64,000 nt of DNA from Nocardia sp. SYP-A9097 (lineage in GTDB: Bacteria > Actinomycetota > Actinomycetes > Mycobacteriales > Mycobacteriaceae): contig NZ_WJIC01000019.1 of the NCBI RefSeq assembly GCF_009649815.1, positions 62,001 to 126,000 on the forward strand, given 5' to 3'. Position numbers and translations under genes: made by a program. The notes under the pieces were generated by a model. The model was not told where the DNA came from and did not search any database. It worked only from the letters and a program-made list of their open reading frames with translations. Positions 25,870 through 34,726 of the stretch are shown piece by piece; position 1 is the stretch's first letter, and the number at the start of each line of letters is the position of its first letter.

Positions 25870-26187
25870 TCAACCCGTGGTTGATATCTGCGTTGAGCCG
25901 AGTACGCAATGGGCATGTCCGCCTTTTGCGGCCGTCTCCGAAATACAATTCCAGGTTCCACTGACGTCGAAGATGCCGTCCACATATCCGCCGCTTCCCT
26001 CGCTGCGGCCCGCCTTGACATCCAAATAGTACTGGGCCAGAACCGATTTCACGCTCGTGCACAAAATGCTTCCGGCGTCGATCATGGTATCGACGAGTGT
26101 TCCTATGACGGTTCTTACAGTGCCGCAATGCGTTCCAGGGCCGGGCAAAATCGGTTGCGGTGTCGTCGAATTGATGGTCGTGGTCAA
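25870..26187 (-). CDS. Small hypothetical protein, doubtful
   Basis: Up to 105 residues from a TTG, or about 70 from an internal ATG (MIDAGSILCTSVKSVLAQYY). The C-terminal part, GGYVDGIFDVSGTWNCISET, looks protein-like with spaced cysteines. The start is poorly supported and composition is less biased than in neighbouring genes. It may be a decayed small secreted protein. Confidence 0.3.
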   Translation of the reverse strand: MTTTINSTTPQPILPGPGTHCGTVRTVIGTLVDTMIDAGSILCTSVKSVLAQYYLDVKAGRSEGSGGYVDGIFDVSGTWNCISETAAKGGHAHCVLGSTQISTTG

Positions 26188-26527
26188 GGTAGCCGATTGA
26201 GAAGTTGTAGCAGTCGGATTCGATATTTTGGTGAGGGTTGGCGGGTGAGTTCCACCGCGTTAGCGCAGGCCTACTCCACTGCGGCATTCATGCGAGTCGC
26301 TCCACGTCGCCGCCGTCGATTGAAAGCGGTCTGAACCGAGGCCGAGAAGATCATTCCGCGCGCAAGGGGTTGCGACATCCGGAAAGGCCCCGGTTGCATT
26401 CGACTTTCGCGCCGTCGACTCACCGGCTGAGGCCCAGCCGGTGCCTGCGGCATCTCTGGCCGTTGCAAAGGGTGCGAAGCTTTCATCTCCCGTACGAGGC
26501 TGTCGACTCCGGCGTAGAACTCGATGG

Positions 26528-27403
26528 ATGGGGGAACTGGAGGGGCCCTTTCCTGGGTCGTGGGCAATGGACGCGGGTCTCGTCACCGATTGGGAGCTGC
26601 GGCACGATTTCGACCGGGTGTTCCCGGATGTGTACATGGCGAAGGGGTATGTACTCGATGCGGCGGCGAAGGCACGGGCGGCCGGGCACTGGGCCAAGGG
26701 GCAGGGAGTGCTGGTCGGACTGTCGGCTGCCGCTATGTATGGCACTCGCTGGCTGAATGCCGGAACTCCGGCAGAATTGGCATTGCCCGGACATTGCAAG
26801 CCGCCGAACGGTATTCGCACGGTCCGGGACACGCTCGAACGGTCGGAGTGCTGTGAAATCGACGGCTTCCGGGTGACCACTCCGGCTCGCACCGGCTTCG
26901 ATATCGGACGCCGACTGTCGCGTGCGGAGGCCGTGCCAATTCTCGATGCACTGTGCGCCGCAACCGGACTGACGCCCGATGATATCGCCGCGCTGGCCGA
27001 GCATCACTCCGGCCTGCGCGGAATCAGGCAACTGGCGAGGACCATTCCGCTGATCGACAGCGGTGCGGAATCACCGCCGGAGTCACTCACCAGACTGCTG
27101 CTTATCGACGACGGATTACCCACTCCTGCGACGCAACTCGTCATTCGCGACGACTACGGCTGCTTTGTTGCCCGCGTCGATATGGGGTGGAGGCGCTGGC
27201 AAGTCGCGGTCGAATACGACGGTATCCAACACTGGGCCGACCGGGATCAGCGCACCAAGGACATCGACCGCTTCGCCAACCTGGAATCCCTGGGCTGGCG
27301 AATCGTCCGGGTCAACGCCCAACTCCTGCGTACCCGCCCCCACGTAATCCTCGACCGAGTCCGCTTCGCCCTCCGCACCCAAGGCGCTCAGCTGGACGGT
27401 TGA
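26528..27403 (+). CDS. DUF559-like endonuclease-fold protein with AbiEi-like N-terminus
   Basis: 291 residues. The N-terminal third (VTDWELRHDFDRVFPDVYMA, then GVLVGLSAAAMYGTRWL) resembles the winged-helix and linker of AbiEi-type antitoxin-like proteins. The C-terminal part has a restriction-endonuclease-like DUF559 pattern: VARVDMGWRRWQVAVEYDGIQHW, then DRFANLESLGWRIVRV. Such genes are common in mycobacteria and nocardiae, often in many copies, and their role is not established. No toxin partner lies beside it. Its stop is the first base of a 19-bp terminator stem. Confidence 0.7.
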   Translation: MGELEGPFPGSWAMDAGLVTDWELRHDFDRVFPDVYMAKGYVLDAAAKARAAGHWAKGQGVLVGLSAAAMYGTRWLNAGTPAELALPGHCKPPNGIRTVRDTLERSECCEIDGFRVTTPARTGFDIGRRLSRAEAVPILDALCAATGLTPDDIAALAEHHSGLRGIRQLARTIPLIDSGAESPPESLTRLLLIDDGLPTPATQLVIRDDYGCFVARVDMGWRRWQVAVEYDGIQHWADRDQRTKDIDRFANLESLGWRIVRVNAQLLRTRPHVILDRVRFALRTQGAQLDG

Positions 27404-27462
27404 TCAACGGGAACTGACCGGGGGCTCTACTCGCGATTTACCACGGTCAGTTCCCGTTGATC
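27402..27462. terminator. Long perfect inverted repeat, bidirectional terminator
   Basis: GATCAACGGGAACTGACCG (27402-27420) pairs perfectly over 19 bp with CGGTCAGTTCCCGTTGATC (27444-27462), with a 23-base loop. It lies between the DUF559-like gene (+) and the convergent small gene (-). There is no T-run. The stem is unusually long for an actinobacterial terminator. Confidence 0.65.
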
Positions 27463-27515
27463 TTGATGCGCGTCAGGGGGAGGACTTCGTGGGGTTTCGT
27501 TAGGGCTTGCATCGG

Positions 27516-27821
27516 TCAATTCGGGTGGATGGTATGGCTTCTGATGGTGTCCTCGACCAGATGTAGACCGTCTGCGGAATCAGAAGGTTCGAGACCGTCG
27601 AAGATGACATCGAGGATGGCGGCGCGATCGAGAGTGGCTGGGATGCGGTGGGATTCGCGGGCGCTGACTATCACGGCGAGCAGAACCGCCGCGTAGATGC
27701 GCGAGCGGGGCACGGTCAGCCGCCAGCCATGGAGTTCGCGCTCACGCAGGCGGGCGTCAACGATGTCGAGGACGTCCTGGATCACCTGGAGTTCGATCTG
27801 GGCGCGGTCATCGAAGGGCAT
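27516..27821 (-). CDS. Small hypothetical protein
   Basis: 101 residues from the ATG at 27821 (MPFDDRAQIELQVIQDVLDI). It is acidic and helical, with RLRERELHGWRLTVPRSRIY in the middle. The start overlaps the end of the upstream gene by about 14 bases, so the two are coupled. No known domain. Confidence 0.5.
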   Translation of the reverse strand: MPFDDRAQIELQVIQDVLDIVDARLRERELHGWRLTVPRSRIYAAVLLAVIVSARESHRIPATLDRAAILDVIFDGLEPSDSADGLHLVEDTIRSHTIHPN

Positions 27822-28179
27822 GGTGACCACCGAGAAACAGTGTGCCGCAGCCGAACAGCGCGGTTCGTAGCATCGTGAACAACAATCTGGCGGGGTCCGT
27901 CGATGTTCGGGCGGCACGCGGGTCGAGAATCATGCGGCCCGCCGTGACCAGTACGTTGCGCGCCCGCGATCGAACCCGGCAGGTCGCCACTCCGCATTCG
28001 AGATGTAACTGCATTGCCGTATGCGCCTGTGCCGCAGTCAATATGCCGGGATCGGCATAGCACGACCACAACCCGCGCACCGAATACCCGACCTTCGTGG
28101 TGGCGTACTCGGCCTCCCGCTTCTCACGTTCGATGCGCGCGATGATCGCCTGCACCGACCACTGCTTCTTGCTGGACAT
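27808..28179 (-). CDS. Small hypothetical protein
   Basis: 123 residues (MSSKKQWSVQAIIARIEREK...). An AAGGGGG site lies just upstream of the ATG at 28179. The chain has several Cys and ends in a hydrophobic stretch, MLRTALFGCGTLFLGGHH. It forms a pair with 27516-27821 and is divergent from the XRE/DUF397 genes. Confidence 0.5.
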   Translation of the reverse strand: MSSKKQWSVQAIIARIEREKREAEYATTKVGYSVRGLWSCYADPGILTAAQAHTAMQLHLECGVATCRVRSRARNVLVTAGRMILDPRAARTSTDPARLLFTMLRTALFGCGTLFLGGHHALR

Positions 28180-28405
28180 CGTTGACCCCCTTGGTCATCG
28201 GCGGAAGAGGATTCAGGTTCGGCATCCTTCCGAGCGTGCTACCAGCTCACATCCGGCGGGTGGTTCCCGACGGCAAGATTGGATAATCAATTGGAATTGA
28301 TCCGAAAACCCAGCGCGAGATCCGCGAATGCAGGGAAAATCATCCGCACGGGACTGCAGCACCATCCAAAAACTGGGGTTACATCGTCCAACTGGGGAGG
28401 CCGCC

Positions 28406-29278
28406 ATGGCTGAAACCGCTTCGACCGTTCCGCGCCGACAGCTGGGTCGCTACCTACGGGAACTGCGCCAGCAATCGGGCATGACGATTGCCGAGGTCGC
28501 CCGGCGGATCGAGCGTGGTGCTACGACCGTGCAGCGACTCGAGACCGGTCAGGCCGATCGGATTCGGATGTGGGACATCGAAGCGCTATGCCAAGTGCTC
28601 GGAGCCGGGGAGACCGAGACCGCAGCGCTCAAAGGGCTTGCTCAGCAGGGCAATACGAAAAGCTGGTGGCACGAGTACGGCGATCTCATCCCGCAGAACT
28701 TCGATGTGTACATGGGCCTGGAATCAGCCTCCGCGTCATTCACATCGTTCCAGGAACTCGTACCCGGCCTGGCCCAGACCCCGGACTGTGCACGCGTCTT
28801 GATGCGGACAGTGCATCCTGGTGAGTCGGGGTCCGAGATCGACCGTCGCGTCGAGATGCGGATGCACCGCCAGATCCTCATCACGCGCCATTCGAAACCC
28901 TTGTCCGTCACCATGATCCTGGATGAATCCGTCCTACACCGAGTGATCGGCAGCGCGAAGATCATGGCCACTCAGCTGCGCCACCTCGCCGATTTGAGCA
29001 CCAAGCCGAATGTCGCCATTCGAATTCTTCCCTATTCGGCAGGTGTCCCCCTGGGCGATCTGACCGGCCCGTTCATCATTCTGGATTTTGACGATGACGA
29101 CACCGGCCAGTCCTTCGAACCACCGGTGGTGTACGTCGAGAGCTACACCGGCGCAATGTACTTCGACGATCGCGATAGCGTTCAACGCTATCGAACTGCA
29201 CACGAGACCATGTGGCAGGTAGCGTTGGACGCGAGCCGAAGTAGAGACCTGTTACGCCGAGCGAGCAAGGACATATGA
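28406..29278 (+). CDS. XRE-family regulator with DUF5753 domain
   Basis: 290 residues; GGGGAGG sits directly upstream of the ATG at 28406. The N-terminal HTH is RYLRELRQQSGMTIAEVARR then IERGATTVQRLETGQADRI. The rest is the DUF5753 type: FQELVPGLAQTPDCARVLM, LHRVIGSAKIMATQLRHLAD, then VAIRILPYSAGVPLGDLTGP. Such regulators are numerous in actinomycetes and act with small DUF397 proteins. Its end overlaps the DUF397 start by four bases. Confidence 0.92.
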   Translation: MAETASTVPRRQLGRYLRELRQQSGMTIAEVARRIERGATTVQRLETGQADRIRMWDIEALCQVLGAGETETAALKGLAQQGNTKSWWHEYGDLIPQNFDVYMGLESASASFTSFQELVPGLAQTPDCARVLMRTVHPGESGSEIDRRVEMRMHRQILITRHSKPLSVTMILDESVLHRVIGSAKIMATQLRHLADLSTKPNVAIRILPYSAGVPLGDLTGPFIILDFDDDDTGQSFEPPVVYVESYTGAMYFDDRDSVQRYRTAHETMWQVALDASRSRDLLRRASKDI

Positions 29279-29487
29279 GTATGAATGTCGATCCGTCCGG
29301 AGCACGGTGGTTCAAGAGCAGTCACAGCGGGGGCAGCCAGGAGTGCGTGGAAGTCACTTTCCTCGATGCCGGTCCAGTCGGAGTTCGAGACTCGAAGAAT
29401 CCCACCGGACCTGCACTGATCTTCGCACCAAGCGACTGGGACGCATTCACCTCCGGCATCGCCACGGGCAACTTCGACCTTCACTGA
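29275..29487 (+). CDS. DUF397 protein, partner of the adjacent XRE regulator
   Basis: 70 residues. WFKSSHSGGSQECVEVTFLD then VGVRDSKNPTGPALIFAPSD is the complete DUF397 pattern. The ATG overlaps the XRE stop (ATGA), so the two are made together. In Streptomyces such proteins act as the small antagonist or cofactor of the DUF5753 regulator. Confidence 0.92.
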   Translation: MSMNVDPSGARWFKSSHSGGSQECVEVTFLDAGPVGVRDSKNPTGPALIFAPSDWDAFTSGIATGNFDLH

Positions 29488-29713
29488 CAGCCGGTGGGAG
29501 GGTGCATCGATCGTCCTGACTATCTCAGACGAAACGGAGCGCACTTGACGGCGGCGCCGAAACACTCTGTTGGACAAGCGATCACCAGGACTTGGTGGCT
29601 CTGAATTGAGGGGCGACGCCGCCCTCAGTTCCTGATGATCATGCGCTCAGTTACTCACACCGGGGGCGATGGTTCCCATGGGAGAGTGCGGCCGTGCACG
29701 TGGGAGGGACGGG

Positions 29714-30700
29714 TTACGGCTCCAGTTTCAAGACTGCGATGTGGTCGGTTTGCGCTATGGCAAGCCGTGTCCCGTCGGGATGCGCGACGGCGACCGGTGT
29801 TGGCACGTGGGTGACCCCGTAACTACCGGACTTCCTTCCCGCGTCTACGTCGGGCCATTCGATGAGCGTTCGACCCGAGGTCGGGTCGATCAGTCTGGGG
29901 TGGCCGTACAGGGACACGATGCGCTCACCGCAGGCGATCATCGTGCCGACCGGATGACTCAACGGGGAGCGAGAAAGCCAGCGGGCTGAACTGACGGACC
30001 AGATCCCGAGTTGCCCGGGCGCGAGCGTGTCGGGCTCCGCGTCCCCGTCCTCATTCGAGGCTGCGATCGCCACCCGGTCGCTGTCGAGCCAGCACGCGGA
30101 TTCGACCTCGGCGTCGCACATTACGGCCGGTAGAAGGCCCAGGCCGTCGAGCACCGTCGGGTCCTTCACCGCTGCTGCCAGATCGAAGATCATCGCGATA
30201 CCGTACGGCTGCCAAACCCAGCCCGCGGCAAGCAGATACCGGCCATCGGGGCTGATCGAAAGTCGTGAATGGAACACATCCTGCGGTGTCCGGGAACCCT
30301 CGGTGATACGACGGCCGGTCTCGGCATCGTCGATCTGCAATACGTTGTACTCGTTGGGGCAATGCACAACGACCTCGCGCCCATCGGGCAACGTGCCCAG
30401 GGCGACCGGGAAATCGAAATCCTCTGCGTGGTAATAGCTTCGGTCGAGTTCACGGAGCAGCTCCCCGCCACTCAGAAACAACGCCTTCGTACCGCGTTCC
30501 GCGTACAGGACGTCGAATCGACCCGATGGCGAGGCCACCGCATGATCGAACGACCCGGCGAACACGTGGAAAATCTGTGGCGAGTCGGCGGTACCGTCGG
30601 GCGACCAGCGGGTCGGGCCATTCGAGAAGTCGACCAGATCATCGCCATCCCACGACAGGGCTGACACCTGCCGCCCAGTGGTAATACGTTGTGCCTGCAT
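29714..30700 (-). CDS. Beta-propeller-like (WD40-type) hypothetical protein
   Basis: 328 residues from the ATG at 30700, with GGGGAGA upstream. Repeated strands of the type ...SPSGRFDVLYAERGTKALFL, LSISPDGRYLLAAGW, LGIWSVSSARWL and VAHPDGTRLAIAQTDHIAVL suggest about six to seven propeller blades. There is no signal peptide. Cytoplasmic single-domain propellers usually bind a partner protein. No operon partner is present. Confidence 0.65.
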   Translation of the reverse strand: MQAQRITTGRQVSALSWDGDDLVDFSNGPTRWSPDGTADSPQIFHVFAGSFDHAVASPSGRFDVLYAERGTKALFLSGGELLRELDRSYYHAEDFDFPVALGTLPDGREVVVHCPNEYNVLQIDDAETGRRITEGSRTPQDVFHSRLSISPDGRYLLAAGWVWQPYGIAMIFDLAAAVKDPTVLDGLGLLPAVMCDAEVESACWLDSDRVAIAASNEDGDAEPDTLAPGQLGIWSVSSARWLSRSPLSHPVGTMIACGERIVSLYGHPRLIDPTSGRTLIEWPDVDAGRKSGSYGVTHVPTPVAVAHPDGTRLAIAQTDHIAVLKLEP

Positions 30701-30834
30701 GGATCTCCCCCGAACTTCAACTTGGGCCGTCACATTACCGGGAGCCGACTCAACCTGTCTTGGCACCGCCGGAACCCTCGAGTCGGAACAACTCCACTCA
30801 TCGCACGGTGAAAAATCGCCGAGCGGGTTCGGAT

Positions 30835-30926
30835 GGCCTGAGCGGTCACAAATCCCGGCATGACGGCAAATATGCTGCCTACCTTTAAATATCTGACCGC
30901 TCAGGCCGGTTTCGCCAGCCGACCCC
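30835..30926 (+). repeat. Dispersed 92-bp palindromic repeat, copy 2
   Basis: About 91 percent identical to the reverse complement of 1689-1780, with the inverted ends GGCCTGAGCGGTCA and TGACCGCTCAGGCC. Most differences are in the AT-rich core (near TTTAAATATCT). The copy lies upstream of a short reading frame whose first ATG is inside the repeat. Confidence 0.8.
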
Positions 30927-31138
30927 CCGATGATCCGGATCGTTCCGGTGCGGGGCTGATCTGGGAGGCAATGGGAGTGTGGGAGTTGGACGACGGCTTC
31001 GGAGACGTAACCTCGCACACCATCGAACATTTCGGGACACCGGTCCTCATAGGGGCTGATGCGCTGCTGAACGAGGGCGTCGTCCCCAGCCCGCTGTGTA
31101 TCGCCGTCCTCGACACGTTGAAAGCCAACTGGAGTTGA
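30860..31138 (+). CDS. Short reading frame starting inside the repeat, doubtful
   Basis: Up to 92 codons. The first 20 are repeat-derived. The remainder, from MGVWELDDGFGDVTSHTIEH to ALLNEGVVPSPLCIAVLDTL, looks protein-like and could be the C-terminal remnant of a gene truncated where the repeat lies. There is no ribosome site. Possibly a pseudogene. Confidence 0.3.
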   Translation: MTANMLPTFKYLTAQAGFASRPPDDPDRSGAGLIWEAMGVWELDDGFGDVTSHTIEHFGTPVLIGADALLNEGVVPSPLCIAVLDTLKANWS

Positions 31139-31211
31139 TCCGAACAAATTAGGTTGCCTGCAGCGAGGGCGACCGGTGAAATGGGGTGGCAACCGAGGGA
31201 AGGGTGGAGGA

Positions 31212-31550
31212 ATGACGTTGAGTGGCAAGGGATCTCGTCGGATTTCGGTGGATGGGGTTACCTATCGCTGGCGAGTGCGTGGGAGGGCGACCTATTGTCA
31301 GAGTATGGGGTGGTCGCCCCTTATCTTTGCGGTTGATCGGCCGGAGCGTGGGGGTACCACGCTGCTGGTTACAACGGATCGTGTGCACCCAAGCATTGCC
31401 TGGATCAACAGTGAGATACGGCCTGTGTTGCCGGCGGAGGTGGCGGACACCATCAGGATTGCGGTCGCGCGTGGGTGGAAGCCGGTCGAGAATGGGGCCA
31501 CGTTTCACCTCGATTTGTCACTCTCGGGTGGTCCGGCACCGCAAAAGTGA
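31212..31550 (+). CDS. Conserved-looking small hypothetical protein
   Basis: 112 residues starting MTLSGKGSRRISVDGVTYRW, with GGAGG just upstream. It is beta-rich with conserved-looking Trp and Gly (GWSPLIFAVDRPERGG, VHPSIAWINSEIRPVLPAEV, ARGWKPVENG). This resembles a family of short actinobacterial proteins without assigned function. It stands alone. Confidence 0.6.
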   Translation: MTLSGKGSRRISVDGVTYRWRVRGRATYCQSMGWSPLIFAVDRPERGGTTLLVTTDRVHPSIAWINSEIRPVLPAEVADTIRIAVARGWKPVENGATFHLDLSLSGGPAPQK

Positions 31551-31589
31551 CTTATCGAAGCGAATGGTTGTCGCATCGCGCGTGCGTAT

Positions 31590-32003
31590 TTACTTCGGGG
31601 CGACCAACTCCAGGGCGATGTTGTCCGGGTCTCGGAATTCGAGGATGTAGCTGGGGCCTATGTCTTTGATGTTCTCGCGGACGGCTCCGCAGGAATCGAG
31701 GTGGGCGGCGGCGGATTCCAGTTCGGTGAGGGATCCGACTGTGAAGGCGAGGTGGTCGAGGCCGGTGCGGTTTTCGTCGAAGGTGTCGGCTCCTGCGGGG
31801 CGGAGGCCGATCAGTCCTTGGTTCATCCGGTAGATCACTCCGCCGTAGAGGAAGCCGAGTTGGTGGCGGGTTTCGTCGTCGGCATCGGGTGGAACCTCGA
31901 GGGCGACGGGCCATCCGAAGACTTTTTCGTAGAAGGCCCGCGACCGTTCGATGTTCTGCACGGTGAGCCTGATGTGTGCGATGGACTCCACGGAAATCGA
32001 CAT
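31590..32003 (-). CDS. VOC family (glyoxalase/dioxygenase-fold) protein
   Basis: 137 residues, one VOC unit of two beta-alpha-beta-beta-beta modules: IAHIRLTVQNIERSRAFYEK and GLDHLAFTVGSLTELESAAA, ending SYILEFRDPDNIALELVAPK. Metal ligands could be the His near the start, His in LDHLAF and the Glu at the end. Substrate unknown. Confidence 0.85.
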   Translation of the reverse strand: MSISVESIAHIRLTVQNIERSRAFYEKVFGWPVALEVPPDADDETRHQLGFLYGGVIYRMNQGLIGLRPAGADTFDENRTGLDHLAFTVGSLTELESAAAHLDSCGAVRENIKDIGPSYILEFRDPDNIALELVAPK

Positions 32004-32102
32004 GTCACCGATGCTGGCACGTTGCCGGCCTACTCGCTGGTTCGGGCGTGAATCGGGCGAAGCGGTGGTACTGGTCTCCCGTCCAGGTTAGGCTGCCGCC
32101 CG

Positions 32103-33104
32103 ATGAGACTGACACGCCGAGACTTCGTACGTACCGCCGTCGCCGCGGCCGCCGGTATCGCCGTGGCCGGACCGGCCGCGCGGGCGAGCGCGCTGCCCGC
32201 GCCGCAGGGCTGGATGGGGGCGCTGCCGGACGCCACTTCGCTACTGCGGCTCACTATTCCGGGGACCCATGATTCGGGGTGCACCGATCCGGGCAATGGC
32301 ACCGAGTGGTCGCATACGCAGAACTGGTCTATCGGCGAGCAGTTCCAGCGCGGGATCCGGTTCCTCGATATGCGCTGTAACGGGTTGCAGGATCATATGA
32401 GTGACTCGTTCGGGATCTATCATTCGGCCTCGTACCAGGGGCTGACGTTCGATGGCGTACTCGACGACTGCCGAAACTTCCTGGGGCGCAATCCCGGTGA
32501 GGTCATTGTCATGCGGGTGAAGAAGGAGAACGGCACGAAGAACGATGTCGGGGGTGACTTCGAGCGCATCTTCAATGGATACCTCGACACCAAGGGGTAT
32601 CGGTCGCTGTTCTGGCTCGGGGACCGAGTGCCGACGCTCGGCGAGGCCCGCGGGCGGATCGTGTTGATCGCCCAGTTCGCCAATCAGCTTCCGGCGCTGC
32701 AATGGCCGGGCGGGGATAACGGCGTGTTCACCAATGACCGCTTCTACCTGCAGGATCGGTACAAGGGCAATGGGCTGATGGGGCTGGACTCCGGATCAGG
32801 TTCGGGCTCAGCGGGTTCGGGCTCCTCGGGCACCGGATCATCCGGCGGCGACAAGTATTCGTATGTCCGGGACTGCTTCGACAAAGCAGCCGCGGATACG
32901 AACAACTCGCTGATGTACATCAACTTCACCAGCTACTCCGACAATGCCTGGCCCAAGGACAACGCGGCCGCGATCATGCCGAAGGTGGAGGGCTACCTGA
33001 ATGAGCATCGCGGGCAGCCCGCCCACTTCGGCATCGTCCCGATGGACTTCCCTGACCGGTACCCGAATGTGCTGAATCTATTGCTGGAGAAGAACTTTCT
33101 CTGA
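32103..33104 (+). CDS. Phosphatidylinositol-specific phospholipase C-like enzyme, Tat-exported
   Basis: 333 residues. MRLTRRDFVRTAVAAAAGIA is a twin-arginine signal. The bacterial PI-PLC X-domain follows: LRLTIPGTHDSGC with the first catalytic His, FLDMRCN, GIYHSASYQG with the second His, and VIVMRVKKEN. It would cleave phosphatidylinositol or a glycosyl-PI outside the membrane. A Gly/Ser stretch at about residues 238-257 interrupts the domain before DKYSYVRDCFDKAA; this insertion is longer than in typical bacterial PI-PLCs. The 3' end overlaps the convergent MFS gene by 27 bases. Confidence 0.85.
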   Translation: MRLTRRDFVRTAVAAAAGIAVAGPAARASALPAPQGWMGALPDATSLLRLTIPGTHDSGCTDPGNGTEWSHTQNWSIGEQFQRGIRFLDMRCNGLQDHMSDSFGIYHSASYQGLTFDGVLDDCRNFLGRNPGEVIVMRVKKENGTKNDVGGDFERIFNGYLDTKGYRSLFWLGDRVPTLGEARGRIVLIAQFANQLPALQWPGGDNGVFTNDRFYLQDRYKGNGLMGLDSGSGSGSAGSGSSGTGSSGGDKYSYVRDCFDKAAADTNNSLMYINFTSYSDNAWPKDNAAAIMPKVEGYLNEHRGQPAHFGIVPMDFPDRYPNVLNLLLEKNFL

Positions 33105-34640
33105 GTCGGCCGATTCGGCAGCAGGGTCGGGCTTGCGGGCGGGCCGCAGCGAAATCGCCAGTACCGCGGCACCGCTGAGGGCGATGATCATGGTCCAGAC
33201 GCTGCCGACATGCATGGCGTGAATGAACGCGTCATCGGCGGCGTGGGCCAGGTCGGGCCGACCGATCACACCGGCTATATGCCGGGCCTGTTCGGCGGAT
33301 ATCCGCGCCTGATCCTGCACTCCCGCAGGCAGATCCGGCACCGCGCCGGCCATCCCGCGCCGGTACGCGATGGACATGATGGTGCCGCCCACCGCGATTC
33401 CGAGCACACTGCCGGTCTGCCGCACCGTATTGTTCACCGCCGACCCCGCACCCACCCGTTCCAGGGGCAGCGTATTCATCAAAGCCCCTGTGACAGAACC
33501 GATCACCATGCCGATCGAGAACCCCTGAATCGCCACCACAATGATGTTCAGGACAATCGGCGTCTCGAGTCCGAAGAAGGCGGAGCAGCCCATAGCCAGG
33601 GCCGCCACCGTCAGCGCGGTCACGGTGACCGGTCGCAGTCCCCAGCGACGCACCAGCCGAACACCCAGCGGCCCACCGATAATCACCCCGACCGCGGTCG
33701 GAGCGGTGATCAGTCCGGCGTGCAGCGGCGAAAAGCCCCGTGCGCCTTGCAGATAGAACGCCGCGTAGAAACCGGACGCGGTCATGGCGAAGAGCAGCAG
33801 TCCGAGCGCGGCATTCCCGCCGCCGAACACCCGCTGCTTCAGCAGTCGCGGATCGAAACTTGGCTGGCGCATACGCAATTCGACAATCACGAACGCGGTC
33901 AGCAGTAGTACACCCGCGACGATCGGAGCCCACACATCCACCGGCGTCCACGAGGCAAGCTGCCCGGCGCGAATCAGCCCGTACGCCAACGCGGCGAGCC
34001 CGGTAATGGACAGCAGCAACCCGGCCGGATCCAGCGGACGCGGTACGGGACTGCGGAATTCGGGAACAAGCGTGAAGATCCCCACCAACGCGATCGCGAC
34101 GGCCGGAACATTCACCAAAAAGACCGAGCCCCACCAGAAGTGATCGAGCAGCACACCCGCCAGCAGCGGTCCGGCGGCAATGCCGACACCCGCCGACGCG
34201 GAGGAGATACCGATCGCGGTGGCCCGTGCCGGACCGGTGAAGGTCCACGTCAGCAGGGCCATGGTGGCGGGCGCGATGAAAGCGCTACCCACACCCATCC
34301 CGGCCCGCGCGGCAATCAACTGACCGGCATCACCGGAGTAGGCCGCCCACACCGAGGCGCCGGCGAAGGTCGCCATGCCGAGACCGAGCATCAGCCGATG
34401 CCCGAAGCGGTCACCGAGCGCACCCGCGGTGAACATGAGTGCGGCGAAGACCAATGTGTAAGAACCCGTGGCCCATTGCAGCTGCGCGGGGGTCGCGCCC
34501 AGGCCACGCGCCGGGTCGGCGAGGGTTTCGAAAACGGTGCCGAGGATGGTGTTGTCCATCCAGATCAGGAATGAGGAGAGCACGAGGACGGCGAGGATCA
34601 TCCGCTGCCGAGTCTTGGGCAGCGCCACAGGCGTGGTCAT
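33078..34640 (-). CDS. MFS drug efflux transporter, DHA2-type, 14 TMS
   Basis: 520 residues from the ATG at 34640, which has GAAGG upstream. The chain is a 14-segment antiporter: VLSSFLIWMDNTILGTVFET (motif D1), FTAGALGDRFGHRLML (motif A), then motif C in GIAAGPLLAGVLLDHFWWG. It likely exports toxic compounds with proton exchange. The divergent MarR gene and the repeated sites between them suggest substrate-induced expression. Confidence 0.9.
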   Translation of the reverse strand: MTTPVALPKTRQRMILAVLVLSSFLIWMDNTILGTVFETLADPARGLGATPAQLQWATGSYTLVFAALMFTAGALGDRFGHRLMLGLGMATFAGASVWAAYSGDAGQLIAARAGMGVGSAFIAPATMALLTWTFTGPARATAIGISSASAGVGIAAGPLLAGVLLDHFWWGSVFLVNVPAVAIALVGIFTLVPEFRSPVPRPLDPAGLLLSITGLAALAYGLIRAGQLASWTPVDVWAPIVAGVLLLTAFVIVELRMRQPSFDPRLLKQRVFGGGNAALGLLLFAMTASGFYAAFYLQGARGFSPLHAGLITAPTAVGVIIGGPLGVRLVRRWGLRPVTVTALTVAALAMGCSAFFGLETPIVLNIIVVAIQGFSIGMVIGSVTGALMNTLPLERVGAGSAVNNTVRQTGSVLGIAVGGTIMSIAYRRGMAGAVPDLPAGVQDQARISAEQARHIAGVIGRPDLAHAADDAFIHAMHVGSVWTMIIALSGAAVLAISLRPARKPDPAAESADSEKVLLQQ

Positions 34641-34726
34641 AACAGCCTTCGGTAATATCGGTAGGAACCTGACGGTTACAGAATGCATAATCGTCAGGAA
34701 CCTGTCAATCACCGGAAGGCTGTGCT
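34641..34726. promoter_or_regulatory. Shared MarR/MFS promoter region with repeated sites
   Basis: AGGAACCTG occurs at 34663-34671 and again at 34696-34704, 33 bases (about three helical turns) apart. The interval is bounded by ACAGCCTTCGGT near 34642 and its near-complement ACCGGAAGGCTGT near 34711. A MarR dimer could bind these sites and control both genes. Confidence 0.5.
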
